This document shows, piece by piece, positions 24,021-37,768 of a stretch of 64,000 nt of DNA. A model generated the notes under the pieces. That model searched no databases and was not told the origin of the DNA. It was given only the letters and a program-made list of their open reading frames with translations. Source of the DNA: Bombus terrestris (Eukaryota; Arthropoda; Insecta; Hymenoptera; Apidae); NCBI RefSeq assembly GCF_910591885.1, contig NC_063278.1:1611501-1675500 (forward strand), in the 5' to 3' direction. A program made the translations under genes and the position numbers. Each line of letters opens with the position of its first letter. Position 1 is the first letter of the stretch.

Positions 24021-27000
24021 ATAAAAAACGAGAGTACAGCAGGATGGAGTGGAAAGTGAGGGGGGAAGAGAAGCGATTGTTAAAATTCATAGTTATTTAA
24101 GGTTTCTTAGAATCGGTCTATTTTTTCTTTTTTTTCTTTTTTTTTTTTGCGTTTGTTTGGTCGGATCGTAATGCCAATAGTCTCGATTCGAATCTACGTG
24201 GTACACGTCCAAAATGGAGACAGTAATTCTATCAAATCGAGTCGTACGTTCTTCGTATTTGTACTCGCGTACATCATCGCGGATCATGTACGCAAAATGA
24301 TTAGTACAATTTCGATATATCGGCATTTGCGTCGTTCTTTGCAAATCACCTTAAATTATGGATCGTATCGACAGTTTACGTAACTGCGCGTTATATTCGA
24401 GTAATCGTCGATTCCGCCAAACCAGTTTCGCGCTTCACCTCGTCTCAAGTTTCGACTTCCGTCTCCGATAGAATGCGCTTATCCGATAGATACGACGAGA
24501 AATAATTTGCTCGCTATCTCGATAGCTAAATTCGTATTTCTACGCTCGCCATCTGCTCGGTAAACGAAAAGATCCCTCTTGCATCGAGGCTGAATGCGAC
24601 CATGGAAACTCTTAGCTCTCGATTCGAATAGGACCCGTTCGACCGACTTCTGTCCGGCACAAAGACGACACAAATATCGAGTCTAGATTGGCAATTTCGA
24701 TCAAAGCTAACTGTTCGCCGCGTTTCCTAGGGTGGATGGCGAGCAGAGGAGAGACAGATATAATAAGGCCGAGAGGAACGTAGCGGAATAAATTTCACGG
24801 TCGACACCCGGTACAGTTTGATTTTCCTTATCGGGGATCAGCCCGCGGCACGAGACGCGTCTCTCGATCGTCCGAAAATTACTTTCGTCATCTTGATCGC
24901 GTTTCCGATCGAGTTGGCCGGACGGTACGGAAAACTCGATACGAATTACCGCCCGAGGCCGTAATATCGGCCATTCGAGCCGTCCACAACCCCCTTTGCC
25001 AACGGAATATCTCCTCGATTCCTTTCCCCTGACGCTCTCCTCTCCACGTCTATCTTCATCTATTCGTCTTCCGCTTCCTCTATCATCCAACCTTTTCCTT
25101 TATTCCTAGCCTGTATAAAGAGACCGGGTATTATTATTAAGAGTCGAGAGGAACAGCCGAAGTGGAAAACGACAGGCTACAGGCGTAGGCGTCTGAAAAT
25201 TCCAGTGGACTGCGTGGCACAGGCTAATCGATGTCTGCTCTTCACGGTCCTCTCCAACGTCCGAGGCAAACGATCAAGAATGTCTCTCGCGTACTCCATT
25301 GAATTACCGTCCTCGTGCACGCGACACGTCCACTCTGCAGTGCCTCTGCTACGGAATAAAAGAGAGAAAGAGACAGCACACGGAGAACTAATTCCTCTTG
25401 CCGTGGTCTCCGATCCGTCGCGACGTTTATTTCAATCGGGGCCGGTTTTTTGCTCCGCATGAAAGTATCCTTTCAATGTTGCGACCAACTTAGGTTCGTA
25501 CGTACGCGTTTAATACTCGCGTGTTAACGCGAAGACAAACGTTAGTCGGTAGACGAGTCGGTTCTCGCGTCTGATTACCAGCTTGTCCTGCGGTCGAGGA
25601 TCAGCAGCTGCAAGATCTATGGATGGATCGTTATACGAATGGAAACGACGGTACGTATGATAAATACGCGGACCAAGGGATAGGGAGAAATAAAGCTGTC
25701 TGTACTTTTGTACGCAGTCGCCACATCAGTCTTGCCTACGAACGAACGTATATTACTCTTGCCTGGCATCCACTCACCCTCAGTATGCGCACGCTCCTAT
25801 ATTGGAAACGGCTGCTTCCATCGCCTTTTCCGTTTCTCCTTCACCCCTTTAGCCATCCATCTAACGTGCGATCGTTTTTCCTTCGATCCAACAACCCACG
25901 ACTTTCTCTGTCTCCCTCTCGCGTTTTCTCTTCCCGACTTTTACCTTGTCTTTATCATTCGTTTCGAATCCAGGGAAATCAAGACCGGGCAAGACGAGTC
26001 GCACCGATCGTAAAGAAAGCAAAGTTACGTTAACCGAATATCGTTTGCAGTCAGTCGAGTAGAAGATTGTAGTTTGCTGCAGTCGATGCGTATATACTTA
26101 TTTATATCGCGAACACGTTCGATCGTCGTGGAACTCGGTCTTCTCGAGTTCGGGTATCTGCTAGGTCGGAAATGTGGAAATCAGAAGCCATTGGAAAATT
26201 CCCGATTGAAATTCGCCTCGTGCACACGTTCGAGCAAGGTTCGGAAAAAGAACGGCGACGAAAGTCGAGGAAAATATGGCTGATTCGCAACGGAAAGATA
26301 TATTTTGATCCGTTAACAAACTCGACGTGCTAACGTGTTTCTTTTAATTACGATTTATATTTGGAGAAGCTTGTGTAGTAGATAGCCGTTACGTAGAAAA
26401 CGACGCAAGAGAGGCGAGAGTAGTTAGAAGTTGTTTGTAACCGCTAATACAGGAGACAAAATGTCTTCATAGATCGATCTCGATAGATCGGGAATGCTGT
26501 CGGAAGCTGGATATGGCTTGGCTAGGCTTAGGTGTTGGAACACGTTTCCCTCTATCGCGATGTATTTGGAGATACGGGTGAAAGTTTTTTTGTAAACACG
26601 AGTTTTAAGTTTTATCGAGACGCTCGAACGAGGAATTCCGGAATTTAACGTGTAACGATCACGTTGAAGCAGCAAAGGAGATTCTATGAAGTTTTATTTC
26701 ATTCGTTCCGTGACGTTTGATACGTCAGATAAGACACGATTTTAGTTCTAGTCGACCGTTTGAAAGCGTTGGCTGAAGTCTCGGACAAATTTAATCCGAC
26801 GTAACGAATTTATAATGACATGTGTATAAGCCAAGAATTCTTCATCCACTTATCTACCGAGACCTAAAATTTATCGTTTCTCTCACGTTCCATCTCCTCC
26901 AATGTATATTTCCATTCCGAAGTAATTAACACCTTGTATCTTGAATATATCGATCGTAAGGTAACGGTCTTATATACAAATTACAAGAAAAATATAAAAC

Positions 27001-27694
27001 GTGAAAGAAACAGTAATAAAGTTGCGGTTGCCGTGAGACAAGAATAACTTCACGTTCAAAACGTTCGCTGTCCCTGTCGATAGAAAAGTGACAGCAGTAA
27101 CAGATTGAATTCGTTATATTTGGCAGAAGGTATAATATATTTTCAATTCGTTTCGTTTCGGTGACTATATACGGTTGGTCCTCGTAATAATTTTCGCACA
27201 TAGAAAGACTGTTCTTATTGAAACAAAGCGAATACGATAACACGTTTGTTTCGTAACGTATAAAGCGATAATAAAACAGCCAAATCTAGAATTTCTACGG
27301 CGATCTCCAAGTATCCAACATCGAGATTCACGTGACGGTAAAAATGAACAATGGCATATCTGGAATACGAGGGAACGGAATAAGGACAGATAATCGATAT
27401 CGGCGTTTCTTGTTACTCCGTGAAATTCCGACGATTCTTGCCGAAGCTTAGCGCATTCGACGCATTTAGAGATTGAAATACTATCCGCAACTCAATTACG
27501 CGATGTTTATAAACGCGTGTAGCGTAGAGGATCAGTCCCAAAGGAATCCACCGGCTTCTGTTACTAAACTTCCACAACTATGCCCCGTCTTTGATGTCTC
27601 TGAGAGTCTCCGCTTTGTCTTGCGTGTTTCCACCCTTTACTTTGTCTTTGGCGAAGATGCCCGCGTGTCCCAGCGAGTCTCTACTTATCGCTTT
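24021..27694. other. Non-coding stretch
   Basis: No gene recognised. It holds a T-rich tract at 24,121-24,148. There is also a perfect initiator word TCAGTC at 26,051-26,056, which has neither a downstream element nor a TATA box and is probably fortuitous. Confidence 0.55.
24121..24148. repeat. Poly(T)-rich tract
   Basis: T runs interrupted twice by C, 28 bases. Possibly a decayed poly(A) tail of a minus-strand retrocopy, but nothing recognisable adjoins it. Confidence 0.75.
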
Positions 27695-27718
27695 ACACAC
27701 ACACACACACACACACAC
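27695..27718. repeat. (AC)12 microsatellite
   Basis: A perfect AC dinucleotide run of 24 bases. Confidence 0.95.
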
Positions 27719-29700
27719 GCATATCCAAGAAAATACTACGGAAACACCTACTTTCGAAAATTACATATTACTCGGGTGGCTGAAGATAATTAGATCGCAG
27801 AACAGCTTCAAAGAGCGTAATATGAAAGTACAGGCGAAGCCGCGTTGCGTTTCATTTCCACATCTGCGTTTTGCGTCCGGTGAAATCACACTGGGCCCTG
27901 TGATGGGTCCATTGCCGGTCCATTTTAAAATTGACTTGCCTGGCTTATCAACCCATTACCAGTAGCTGGTCCATCGCGCGTACAATGGACAGTCATCCAA
28001 CGACCTCGTTTTTCCTTTGCGTATCCACGAAAAGTATCCACGGCAATGTTTCTTCCACCACCCACCGCCCGTTCCCATACAATTCCACTCTCCTCTCCTC
28101 TCTTCGAGTGGAAAGAGCCGCATATGATACTTTCACGACTCTACGACTCTGTCCATGAACAGAACCCTTTATGACCCTTTATCCCTTCTACGAACTATGG
28201 TTAGATATTACGGCGAAATTACAGATACTCGCGGAGGATGGAGATCAAAGGGATTATCCTTGAGTTTATTATGGTTATCTTGAAGAAACTTGGAGAGCAA
28301 GTTGAGAAGACAATTTTCTTGCGAGGGAAAATTGTGTAGCATATTTAGCGGAATTAAGTAGCTCGTTAAAGCCCTGTTACTCAAAGAGTAATCGTTCTCG
28401 GTATCTATCGGGTCGTTAGGAAATTTCGTAGAATTAATAGCTCGTACAGCATTTTCATTAAACATAGTTTATATAACATTTTATCGATATAACGTTTTAC
28501 AAAATATCCATCGTTTCTTCTAGCAACTCTCTGCTATTTATTGGGTCGCTTCGCTGTAACTTTTCCGCAAGAGTTTCCCTTTTCCACAGCGATAAATTCT
28601 CTCGAGAAGCTTTTAAGGCTGCAGGCTTTTAGAATAGGCGTTTAATTAGTTTACATTAAAATAAAGGACTCCGGAGTAAACGATAACGAAGTTACGTTAC
28701 GTTTTCTGAATAGGACCGATAAGCGTTTAATATTCTACCCGAGGTGTTATGTCTTTCATTTTCTGTCACGTCGTCTTTTTTATTCGCTTTAATCGCTGCA
28801 TTTCTATCTATTCGAGGCCGGCACATTGTCACAGTAAACTGCGAACGTTTATGAAAATTTATAGATAATTAGATGCCCCCAATAGAGATCAGATGGGAAG
28901 ATCGTGATCGTCGTGTTGCAAATAATTTTCGCAAACTTACTCCGCTAACATATAGTTATCCTACGACTACAAATTTCCATTTCGTTAATTATCATCTTGA
29001 CGATCGATCGTTTCGTTCAGCATATACCAGCGATACCATTCCAATACTTACGAACAGCTTTGTATATATATTGTGTTTCGACATTTCTATCCGTTATACG
29101 CTGCTCTCCAATTTCCCGAGAACTTTAACGCGCACTTTGCTACACCGCGTCTTAACTCAACTCCTCGACATTATGATAACGAAGCGAAATTGCAGAAAGC
29201 TCTCGAAACGGGAAACTTGTCCGCGCATTAAACAGCGCTAATTCCCATGAAAATCGTTTCAGCGGTCTTACGGTATATCAGGTTGGTAGAGAAACGGAGA
29301 GGAACAGGGCGCGATCGAAAATACACTCGGGAAGGGCAGAGGAGAAGTAATATCACCGGTAGCGCCATTACCAGTGTATGGCCACACACGGCAAAAGCGG
29401 TGAGCTCTCTCCCGTAGTACACACGCGCGCTTACATAAAACGAACCCGCGAGCCTCAACACGCGCGCTCCTGGTCCGTGCTGCTCGTTAAAAAACTCTCC
29501 CGCCTTATATACATATCGGAACGGCAGAACGGTTCACAGAAAAGCTCCTACGCCGCCTTTGTAGACCCGCAGTCGCGGCTCGCGTGAAACGCTCTGTATG
29601 TACAAGCTCCGCTTCCCGCTGCGCCCGGTGCTACTGAACTCCGCTAAGGGAAACGCTCTTCGAAACTTTCTGTATTTTCATGCAAATTCTCTCCCGTTCG
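27719..29700. other. Non-coding stretch
   Basis: No gene. A minus frame of 85 codons at 28,208-28,465 is Asn/Leu-rich and unrecognised. The part at 29,260-29,650 is GC-richer with several open frames and no supporting signals. Confidence 0.5.
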
Positions 29701-29713
29701 CCCACGTTTTTTC

Positions 29714-29735
29714 CTCTCTCTCTCTCTCTCTCTCT
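29714..29735. repeat. (CT)11 microsatellite
   Basis: A perfect CT run of 22 bases inside a longer pyrimidine tract (29,711-29,770). Confidence 0.93.
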
Positions 29736-29775
29736 TCCTTCCCCTCCTTCCTCTGCTCCTCTTCCTTTTACACGC

Positions 29776-30083
29776 CTCTCTTCGGTGTACGCGAAACCCA
29801 ACGTTGTTCCTTGTCCTTTCCACCCCTTCGCCTCGATACCATCCTCGTTTTCTGTCCTTTTATCTTTATATTATACATACATACATTCCTGTTATTTATA
29901 ATATACAGAGTGTCTGAAAGAGTCGAGGTCAATCTTTAGGAGCGTGTAAAACTCTCTTCGCTATGTGCGAGATCCAATGTCGTTCCTTTCCACCTCCTCT
30001 CACCTCATCCCTACTTCGCGATACCATTCTCGTTTCTCGTTTCTATTCCTGTTTCTCTTTTTATCACTGTATTATACATACAG
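29776..30083. repeat. Partial duplication, two ~110-130-bp copies
   Basis: Copy 1 (29,776-29,884) and copy 2 (29,952-30,083) share, in order, CTCTCTTCG, a GCGA..CCAA word, GTTC, CTTTCCACC, CGATACCAT.CTCGTTT, and finally ATTATACATAC. They differ by substitutions and by insertions in copy 2. The 67-base spacer contains ATACAGAGTGTCTGAAAGAG, which resembles the end-like word at 59,101. The arrangement suggests either a segmental tandem duplication or two partial copies of one dispersed repeat. Confidence 0.65.
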
Positions 30084-33000
30084 TGTTACTGACAACTTGA
30101 CGTTTCCTTGTTCATACCTTCCACGATTTCATGGAAATCTGTCTCTTTAGAGAGAGGCGACGGAGTCGGTTTTTTTTCGGTTTGCATGGTTGAATAATTA
30201 GTAGTCGCCGTACGTATTCCGGGCCCCTTTTTCGTATGCTGCACGACCAGTTCGGAACCACGAAACCTCCGGTGCACGGAATGTATTTTCTACGATTTTC
30301 CCCGTTTTTCGATAGCCGTCGTTTAACCACGCCGTGTTCGGACGACACGAATGTCGTCACTGGCTGCGATCTCGTGCGCTGTCCTCCGCTCGATGCTGCC
30401 TGAATGCGAATTACCGTTTAGTATACATCGACGAGTGGCGAGCCTGGAGACCTGAGCAGCTTCCGTGATCTTGATTGGACGAGCGGATTGAATGTGTATC
30501 TTGATCGAACGAAGGGAGGAATTCAATTGTTTCGTAGAATTTAGCTTGGTTACGAGGAATTTAAGTTTATTTTTATATCCGTTCGTTAATTTCGAGGAAT
30601 CGCGAGATTTTGATATCCATACAACGAGAACATCAACGCTTGTTGATCAAATTTCGATACTTGTTAATCTTGTTAATCTTGTTGGAAATTGGGAAATTTG
30701 ACGACTGAAATGAAAAGGTTAACGCCGCTCGATCAAACTTTGATACTGCCGAGCATACGCGTAAATCGGATACGATGGTTCGCTAAAAATTTCCTAAAAA
30801 GCATAAACTCCTCGCTGTCTGCGCATCGAACGTCGAAAGAAACGAACAGCGAGAATAAAATCGTTGAAAACGTAGAATCGCGGAAAGCGCAACGCTCGAT
30901 AAATATTTAGTATTTACTTTGCTTATAGAAGAAAGTTGCGGAGAAAAGGGAAAAGGAGATTCAGATTTTGATGCGCAAAGGCGAATCAGCTCTCATCTTT
31001 ACCTGTAAACACTTGGAAAGTCTGGCACGTCGAAGCGCGGTCGTGAATAACACGTTTCTTCCTCCGAAAGAGGATTACGGGTTTTCCTAGCTCGTAAAGA
31101 TTTCGGGCCTCGACTCGCACAGCCTGTCACTTGGCGTGTTCCCTGGGAGAATCGTAGAACTGACGATTTAAAGGGAACGTTCTCGCTCTGGATTAGGAAC
31201 GACCAGGTTACCGCCTTCGAGACTAGCGTTGTGTGTCTTCAGCGTCGAAGAGAAGAGAGGAAAAAGAATTAATCGGACAAAGTGTTTGAATAGACGAGGC
31301 TTAAATCCCTACGAGAACGAATAAGTCCCTGTCAAAACACGATTGAAATCGTGAAAGGCTGTCACCGCAGGATTTTCGACGCGTTGATGGTTTTCTCGCC
31401 TATTTCCGGTGCCTTCTTATACTTGCAAATCGGGACACGACAGCTCCTCCTTGTCCAACCTAACCGAGGTAAAAAGAAAAAAGGACTAGAAGGACTATCG
31501 AATTCTCAACATCTTTAAAGTTGGATACATTAACATCGGCAAAGGGTAATTGCTCCTTATCTTTCTCGTCAAAACGATGCATTTGAGTTTTCACTCTAAT
31601 CGTTTCGGTCAGTGTATTTGTATCTTACTGTATATGTCGTATGCTTAGAGTCTTCAAAAGTCGTATATAAAACGAAGAAAATTATATGAATAAATACGTA
31701 TGTATATGCGTGTGTATATAATTATATAAAATAAAATATAAATTCTGTCACTACGTCGATAATTTGCTGAAAAAATAGCTACCTATTCGAAACGAAAATT
31801 TGATTATGTCTTAATATCAGTCTCCTCTTTCAGCGTTGTCTTATCGACGCGATAAATCTGACGTTCGAAAATACCCCGAACCACTGTGAAATGAAAAAAA
31901 AAAATAAAAAAATAAACGAAACATCGCTACGTAGATGCTACAAGTTATATTTAGTATAATCGCACGATGCGATGGTACACACGCGATAAAGTTTAAACCG
32001 GTGATCCTTGAATGATTTCAATCGACCGTGTACGCTACAAACGATACCGTGTCGAAGCCAAAACAAGCACCTACCGCGATTACGATTCCCGGCATACCTT
32101 GTCACACCCAGCCGCAAAACATGGTACTCCGGCCTCGCAAATAATTTCCTTTCGCGATAGCCATCCGAGCAAATTGTTACACGATAAAATCACCAACTAA
32201 AATAAAACTGTAAAATCAGCTAGAAGCAAATACGTAAATACGAAAGGGAAGAATCGATGAAAATTTTCAGAATATTTCATATAATACGTACAACAATATG
32301 AACGTTCGAATCGTCTACGATATGGCATAGATGTTGGAATGCTTTCGCGAGCCAGTGTAAATGTCGAGACACTCTCTGATCGTATTAATGCATCGAATCG
32401 TGGCTAGGGAAGAGCAAAAGGAACGGAGAACAGAAAGACACGATGTGTGTTGGGAATATCGGTGGACGACGTTCATTTTATCCTATATACCGGATCCAGC
32501 ATCGGATCCGGAGGATCGTTCCGTGGACCGATCGTGTCCTGTCCGATGTCGGTACCCCGCCGTGCCTTGGTGGCTGCCACGCAAGCGATAGGTATCTCGT
32601 AACCGAGGATAAATTGGCATTATTTATATGCCCGTCACGCGCTTCATTGTCTCGTAGCTGGCTCGAGTAGCTCGTTCGCGATGCCGCAATAAAATAATAA
32701 AACCGTCCGTCTCTCCGCTTTCATCTTCTTGCTTCGTTTCTCTTTCCTCTAAAATTCGCGGTAAAGAGCGTAAAGAGCGCAGCACGAGCAGCTTCGCCTG
32801 CAAATACGTGACTATTTTAATTTCATCGAGGTACACGCGCGCATACGTATACACGTCGATCGTCGAATTTTTGTTTCGTCTGCTTGCGAAACAGACAAAC
32901 TGCGATCTCCTCTAGGCAACGTTCGAATAGAATTCTGACAGTGGCTCGGTTCCAACGAGTCTGCCACACTGGCAGACGAGAGAATTTCATTTTCAAGTTG

Positions 33001-36000
33001 ATACAAAGGTAACAAGGCGTCGTTAGCAGCTTTGAGCTCGTTACCGTGGCGGTGTATCACAGAAGAAATTTCAGTAACGTGTATAACGTTCTTTGCACGA
33101 ATTGGCTGCTGCCGGTCTGGATCCGTGAAACCACGGGGGTGGCTCTCTCGCGACGTGCTCTTTCCTTATACTCGTAATATCCTCGCGGGCCGCCGTAAAT
33201 GAGAGCGCACGATTTATGGCGAGGGCTTTTTAAGTCGTACGCTCGGAACCCGGCTGTATTTCCCTCTTTTTTCTCTCCTTCTTTTTCTCCCCGAGCGAAT
33301 GATAAATTAATTCTACCCCTAGCCGCGAGCGTAGCCCGGCCAAAAAGATTCCTCTCGCTCGACGAGCCCTCCTTCCAAGATTTATCGCGCGCGACCGAGC
33401 CCCTGGCGAGGAAAAATTATAATTCCGACGAGACGTCCAGCCAGGAACAAAGTGTCGCGAAACGCGCTGGAGGTGCACCAAGTTTTCGAACATTCTTAAC
33501 TCCTTCGTGTTTACGAGATCTCCCGCGACGAAAGTCGTTTATGGCAAGCTTTGCGTGACGTATTTCGCGTGTTTTTTTTTTTAGCAAGACGCAACCGTCT
33601 TTTTGTCAACTTCTGCAGCTACGTTTCTCTCTCATAGTACCAAATTTTTCTAGTCGCATTAGGAAGATAATCGAGGCTGACGCGAAAGCTTAAAGCCGGT
33701 CGAGGTAGTCGAAAACTGTTAGGGTTCCTCGATTCTATCGCAGAGCGAATTTCGACAGGTGCGGCTGTGTTTTATGGCCTGCGTCTAAAAGGTCCTGACT
33801 TATTTAGCCTTATGGTCCTCGCTCGTTGGAACAGCGGGACAAGGTATTTTAAAAATTCATTATTTTATTCTTTTCTCTCACACGGAACATCGTTAAATTC
33901 GTCTCTCGTATTCTTCTCCCATCCTGATCTCGAGTATTTGATCTTTCCACGTCTAAGACGTTCGAAAGACGATCAATCCTATCGAGCATTCGCTTCGAAC
34001 TTCCATTCCAATAATACCCCGACTTAAACACACGAGACGTCTCGTTGAAAACGATCCATGAACTTGAGATTACATCCAGAGATATCTCATTCGCCGATAC
34101 GGGTGGGTTAAGACGTATATATGTATACGTATAATCGTTGCGAGAAAACGGGAACGCGGAAAACAGGAAGTCGGGGAATGGGAGAAAAAGGAGGAAGAGG
34201 GAGCCAGTGGTAGCGACAGGGAGGACCCGTAACTAACGCGGCGTAAAATCCAGCGGGCACGCGCCATTTCACTTGGCCCACGGCGGCTCCTTTTCCATCG
34301 TCGGTGCCGCGCTGCTTCCAGCGTCCGCCACGCTTCTTCTTCCTCTTCGAGCTCTCTAACCTCTGTTCTTCGCTGTGTCCCGTCGCGTCGCCCGAGGTCA
34401 TCGATTCTCCGGCAGCCGACCCGGTTGCTTTACGCTCGTCACGACAAATTCGCCACACGATCGGCCCAGCTTTTCGCCCGAATGCTCCGTGAAAAATCGC
34501 GTTGCTCGCTTTTTATCAGATCCCTTTGCTCGATCGACAAGGTGGCAATTGCGGGTATGTTCCGGTGTTTGTTGGCGCTTTCCACTGGTTCGACTTGTTC
34601 CGACCGATGATCGGTTCGATCGTTGCTTAGGGTTTTAGGGTGCGCTGTTTGGATCTGTTTGCGGATCCGTGGTCGAGATATTTTTGGGGTTTGCAAACAC
34701 GGTCTTGCGCACGGATCCTCGTGGTCGTTTGATAGAGAAATAACCGCGGTGCAAATACATCTGTATTTTTATGTTGCGAATCAAACGAGCGACGTTAAAT
34801 CGAGACAGTGTTTTTGACGATCGAGTATCGTTAAGTTTATGCTTCGTAGAATTCGTGTAAATTCTCAAACGTTGGGAAACAAGTAAGCACGTTTATCTCA
34901 AGATGGGTAAAATTGGAAGAATTTCATTTTTAACTACTTGTTACGTCTATTTTAACCGTCAGAGATTTATTTTAGCGTTACCATTCAACAGACTAGATAA
35001 ACGTTAATTTCTCCGAAAATATGCGATCTTTCCAGCAAAGAAATATCGTGCACGGAAATGCGATATATAATCGAATTTACTCGAACGCGACCGCGAACAC
35101 AGTGCAAATAATTATCATAATCATCGCAGCCCTTGGAAAACTTACGACATCCGTGCTCATTGTTTTCTCGAATTACGACGTCTGCGCGCGTGCCGGATAT
35201 TCCATTGTTTCGCGAGGGTTCAACGAAGGTGTCTCAGTAAATTTTATAAACTTGCACCTCGTCTACATCCCTCCGCCATAACACTCTTGCATTATAGCCT
35301 CTCCGACTCACGCTCGATAACAAACTTTAAAACACCAGCTTCGGTAATTACAACAAATTACCCAACAGACCAGAAACAAACCAATTAAACGGCGAATAAA
35401 GATGGAAAAAACAAATATTGTACAAAAATGGAAGAAAATACAGACGAGAGGAGTTGCAAACTTCCAAGACGCGAGTTGCCGTCGATTCTGCCTAAAAGTG
35501 TACCGTGTATGAAAATCGAGCCGAAGGGCTACGAAAATCGCTGAAAATAAGTACGTACAGGGTCTCCGCCCTTTGCTAATACAACGGGGGAGCAACGAAC
35601 TTCTCCGACTATGGAGCTCCGGTACACGGCTAAACGCGTCAATCGATGCTCAGTTTCGTAGCCGGTGCAACGAAATCGTTCGCACGTAAGCGGTTGCGCT
35701 TGGTCTCGTTATAGAAACAATACGCGCGCGTATGATGTCGTTTGAATTTTCGAGATCGCGAGTGTCTGTATCGCGTGCTATACCCGTGGCATTGTACCGG
35801 GATAAATTCGTTCCCTGTTTGTCCTCGTTCCTTTCAAATCTTCGTTCCCCTCCCCATCTCTCTCCCTCTCGCTTTTTCTCTCTCTTTGGGACGCGTTCTA
35901 AAGAGCTCGGAGTGACGGTTCGACCAGCTCGTGACGAGAGAATAAAACAGGGTACGCCCGTAAAATCCTTTATATGCCACCGAAATCGTTAATAGACTCG

Positions 36001-36060
36001 CTGCTGCTTGTAACAATGAGCGTGTAACCGGTCGAGTTCCGCGGACTTGTCACGGCCTAC
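30084..36060. other. Non-coding stretch
   Basis: No gene recognised across about 6 kb. An AT-rich patch at 31,640-31,760 holds TATATAAAA (31,664-31,672) and two AATAAA words, but no reading frame. A-rich runs lie at 31,894-31,916. The patches at 32,360-32,660 and 34,100-34,640 are GC-rich with overlapping frames only. A plus frame at 35,021-35,281 (86 codons) contains an Ile-rich hydrophobic stretch, which I regard as chance in AT-rich DNA. Confidence 0.5.
31894..31916. repeat. Poly(A)-rich tract
   Basis: A runs with single T interruptions, 23 bases. Confidence 0.8.
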
Positions 36061-36172
36061 GCCAGTGGGCGCGATAAATTCTCCTTCTTTTCACTCTCTC
36101 TCGCTTCTTCCTCGTCGTTCTCCTCTGTCCTTTCTTCTATCGTTCTTTTTTCACCGCTTTCTTTCTCTTTAG

Positions 36173-36430
36173 GTTCCTCAACCCTCTCTCTTCTGTTCTA
36201 CGTCGACGTTGTTCGTACCTTCGAGAGTTCTCTCGCCACACGGTTACCGGAGAGAGGAGGGTCGAGGTGTGAACGAAGAACCACAAGTGCCCTGGAAAGT
36301 GCCAGCCCTCCGCTACCCCCTGGTAACCCAATCCCCCTCCAGGACTTGGCCGGTTACGGACGAGTTTTACACGGTTACGCATTTTCCTCCCACGTCGTTA
36401 GCGATGGACGCGAACGTGCTCTGGGTTTAG
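36173..36430 (+). CDS. Candidate terminal coding exon, unrecognised
   Basis: A pyrimidine tract of over 100 bases (36,066-36,171) ends in TTTCTCTTTAG, one of the best splice acceptors in the window. Directly after the AG, at 36,173, the frame is open in phase 0 for 85 codons to TAG at 36,428-36,430. The product is not low-complexity. It holds PHGYRREEGRGVNEEPQVPW in the middle and FYTVTHFPPTSLAMDANVLW at the end, with Val/Pro enrichment and G-first codons at a normal coding level. The acceptor's own TAG closes the frame upstream, as expected for an exon edge. I find no upstream partner exon, no close AATAAA and no known domain. A CT-rich intronic tract followed by a chance frame is the alternative. 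Confidence 0.27.
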   Translation, partial: VPQPSLFCSTSTLFVPSRVLSPHGYRREEGRGVNEEPQVPWKVPALRYPLVTQSPSRTWPVTDEFYTVTHFPPTSLAMDANVLWV

Positions 36431-37370
36431 ACCCTGCACGGGCGTGGAATGCCACGTTCAGATTTCCCAGTGACGTTGGTTGCATTTCGCTGCTTGGCAT
36501 TGATAATGACACGATATAAAAAATGTAAATTTAGAGGAGTGGCTTTCGAAGATTTGCAGAGATGTTCTTTCAACGCGAGATATGACACTGTTCGCGAGAG
36601 CCGTGCGACTTTTCACTCGCAACGTCACGAAACAACCAAAGATGAGACGCGCGTAGTAGAATCGAGGAATTTCTTAAAAACTCGGTCTTACATCGTTGTA
36701 ACTTTTTGTTGTTCGTCGTCATAAATGAACGAGAATTTTAATCAGCGCTCAAGTATAGATCGAAATATGGTAAATAGCCGTTGCTCTCCTAGACGTAACT
36801 TCGATTACCGATCGAATACGGATCAGATAAACAGTTTTCTTTCTGGGAACGAACGCCTACGTTCATTCTCATTACGAACCTAATACATACAAAGAGGTAG
36901 GAGGAGCACGAGTTTAAGAGATTTAAGAGACTCTCAGTCTGTGGTAGCAGTGCACCTACCGATTACGAAATCACCAAGACCCGTTCGATGATGCATGATA
37001 AGTGTTTCTATTAGAAAACGCACAGCTCTCTCAGCCGTCTTTTAAGAAGGCGTGCCACGAAAAAGGGTGGTCGAATCGCGTGGAACGAAAGATATGGAAA
37101 AGGCGTAGGTATACGATAAAGTACGACTACTTGAATCGATCGGTAACAAGGTAATTTACAAGAATATAGTATACACGCGCTACTGAATTACGATAATTAC
37201 AACTGAGAATATTAAAGTTACTTGGACAAACGTCTTTCGTCGAGTACAAGTTACGTCGTCGTAGAAAACTATGGCCGTCGAGGTGTCGATGTACACGATA
37301 CGTTTCATTGCTTATCGCGTCGCCAATAACGAGCCGGATAGTCTATTTTCCGACGTAGATCGCTTAATAA
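36431..37370. other. Non-coding stretch
   Basis: No gene, repeats or signals recognised. Confidence 0.6.
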
Positions 37371-37600
37371 TCGAATTTAGTGAATTACACGACAAATTAC
37401 TTAACTCGACTCAAATAACCCTACCTTAGCAGTGGCGCGATGGAAACCGGTGCGTTGGAAAATAAATCGCGCGATAGACGAACGTACACGAATAGTCCCG
37501 GGGTGATTTACTAGCGATAATTCCGGGGAAACGGACGGATTAACGCGGCCGATTCGGTGGATTTATCGGTCGACCGATGAAATTTATTAGCCACGTCGGT
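37371..37600. promoter_or_regulatory. Candidate cis-regulatory block (weak)
   Basis: Several homeodomain-type TAAT/ATTA words (CTTAATAAT, GATTAACGCGG, TTTATTAG) are interspersed with CG-rich words, and there is no long frame. This is suggestive only. Confidence 0.13.
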
Positions 37601-37726
37601 GGGATCCTTTTCTAGGAGAGAGGATCCGCGATACACGTAGATACCGTTAATTAAAGAAGATTATATCCGCGCTTTCGATCATCCCGATGAACAAGGCTAA
37701 GAGAAATAATCTGAGGAGCGATGAGT

Positions 37727-37731
<5 letters not shown>

Positions 37732-37764
<33 letters not shown>
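37732..37764. repeat. (GA)n microsatellite
   Basis: A perfect GA run of 33 bases. Confidence 0.95.

Positions 37765-37768
<4 letters not shown>

Noticed and set aside
26051..26084. Perfect initiator word TCAGTC
   Set aside because: No downstream promoter element at +28 (CAGTC there) and no TATA box. Such a hexamer is expected by chance many times in 64 kb.
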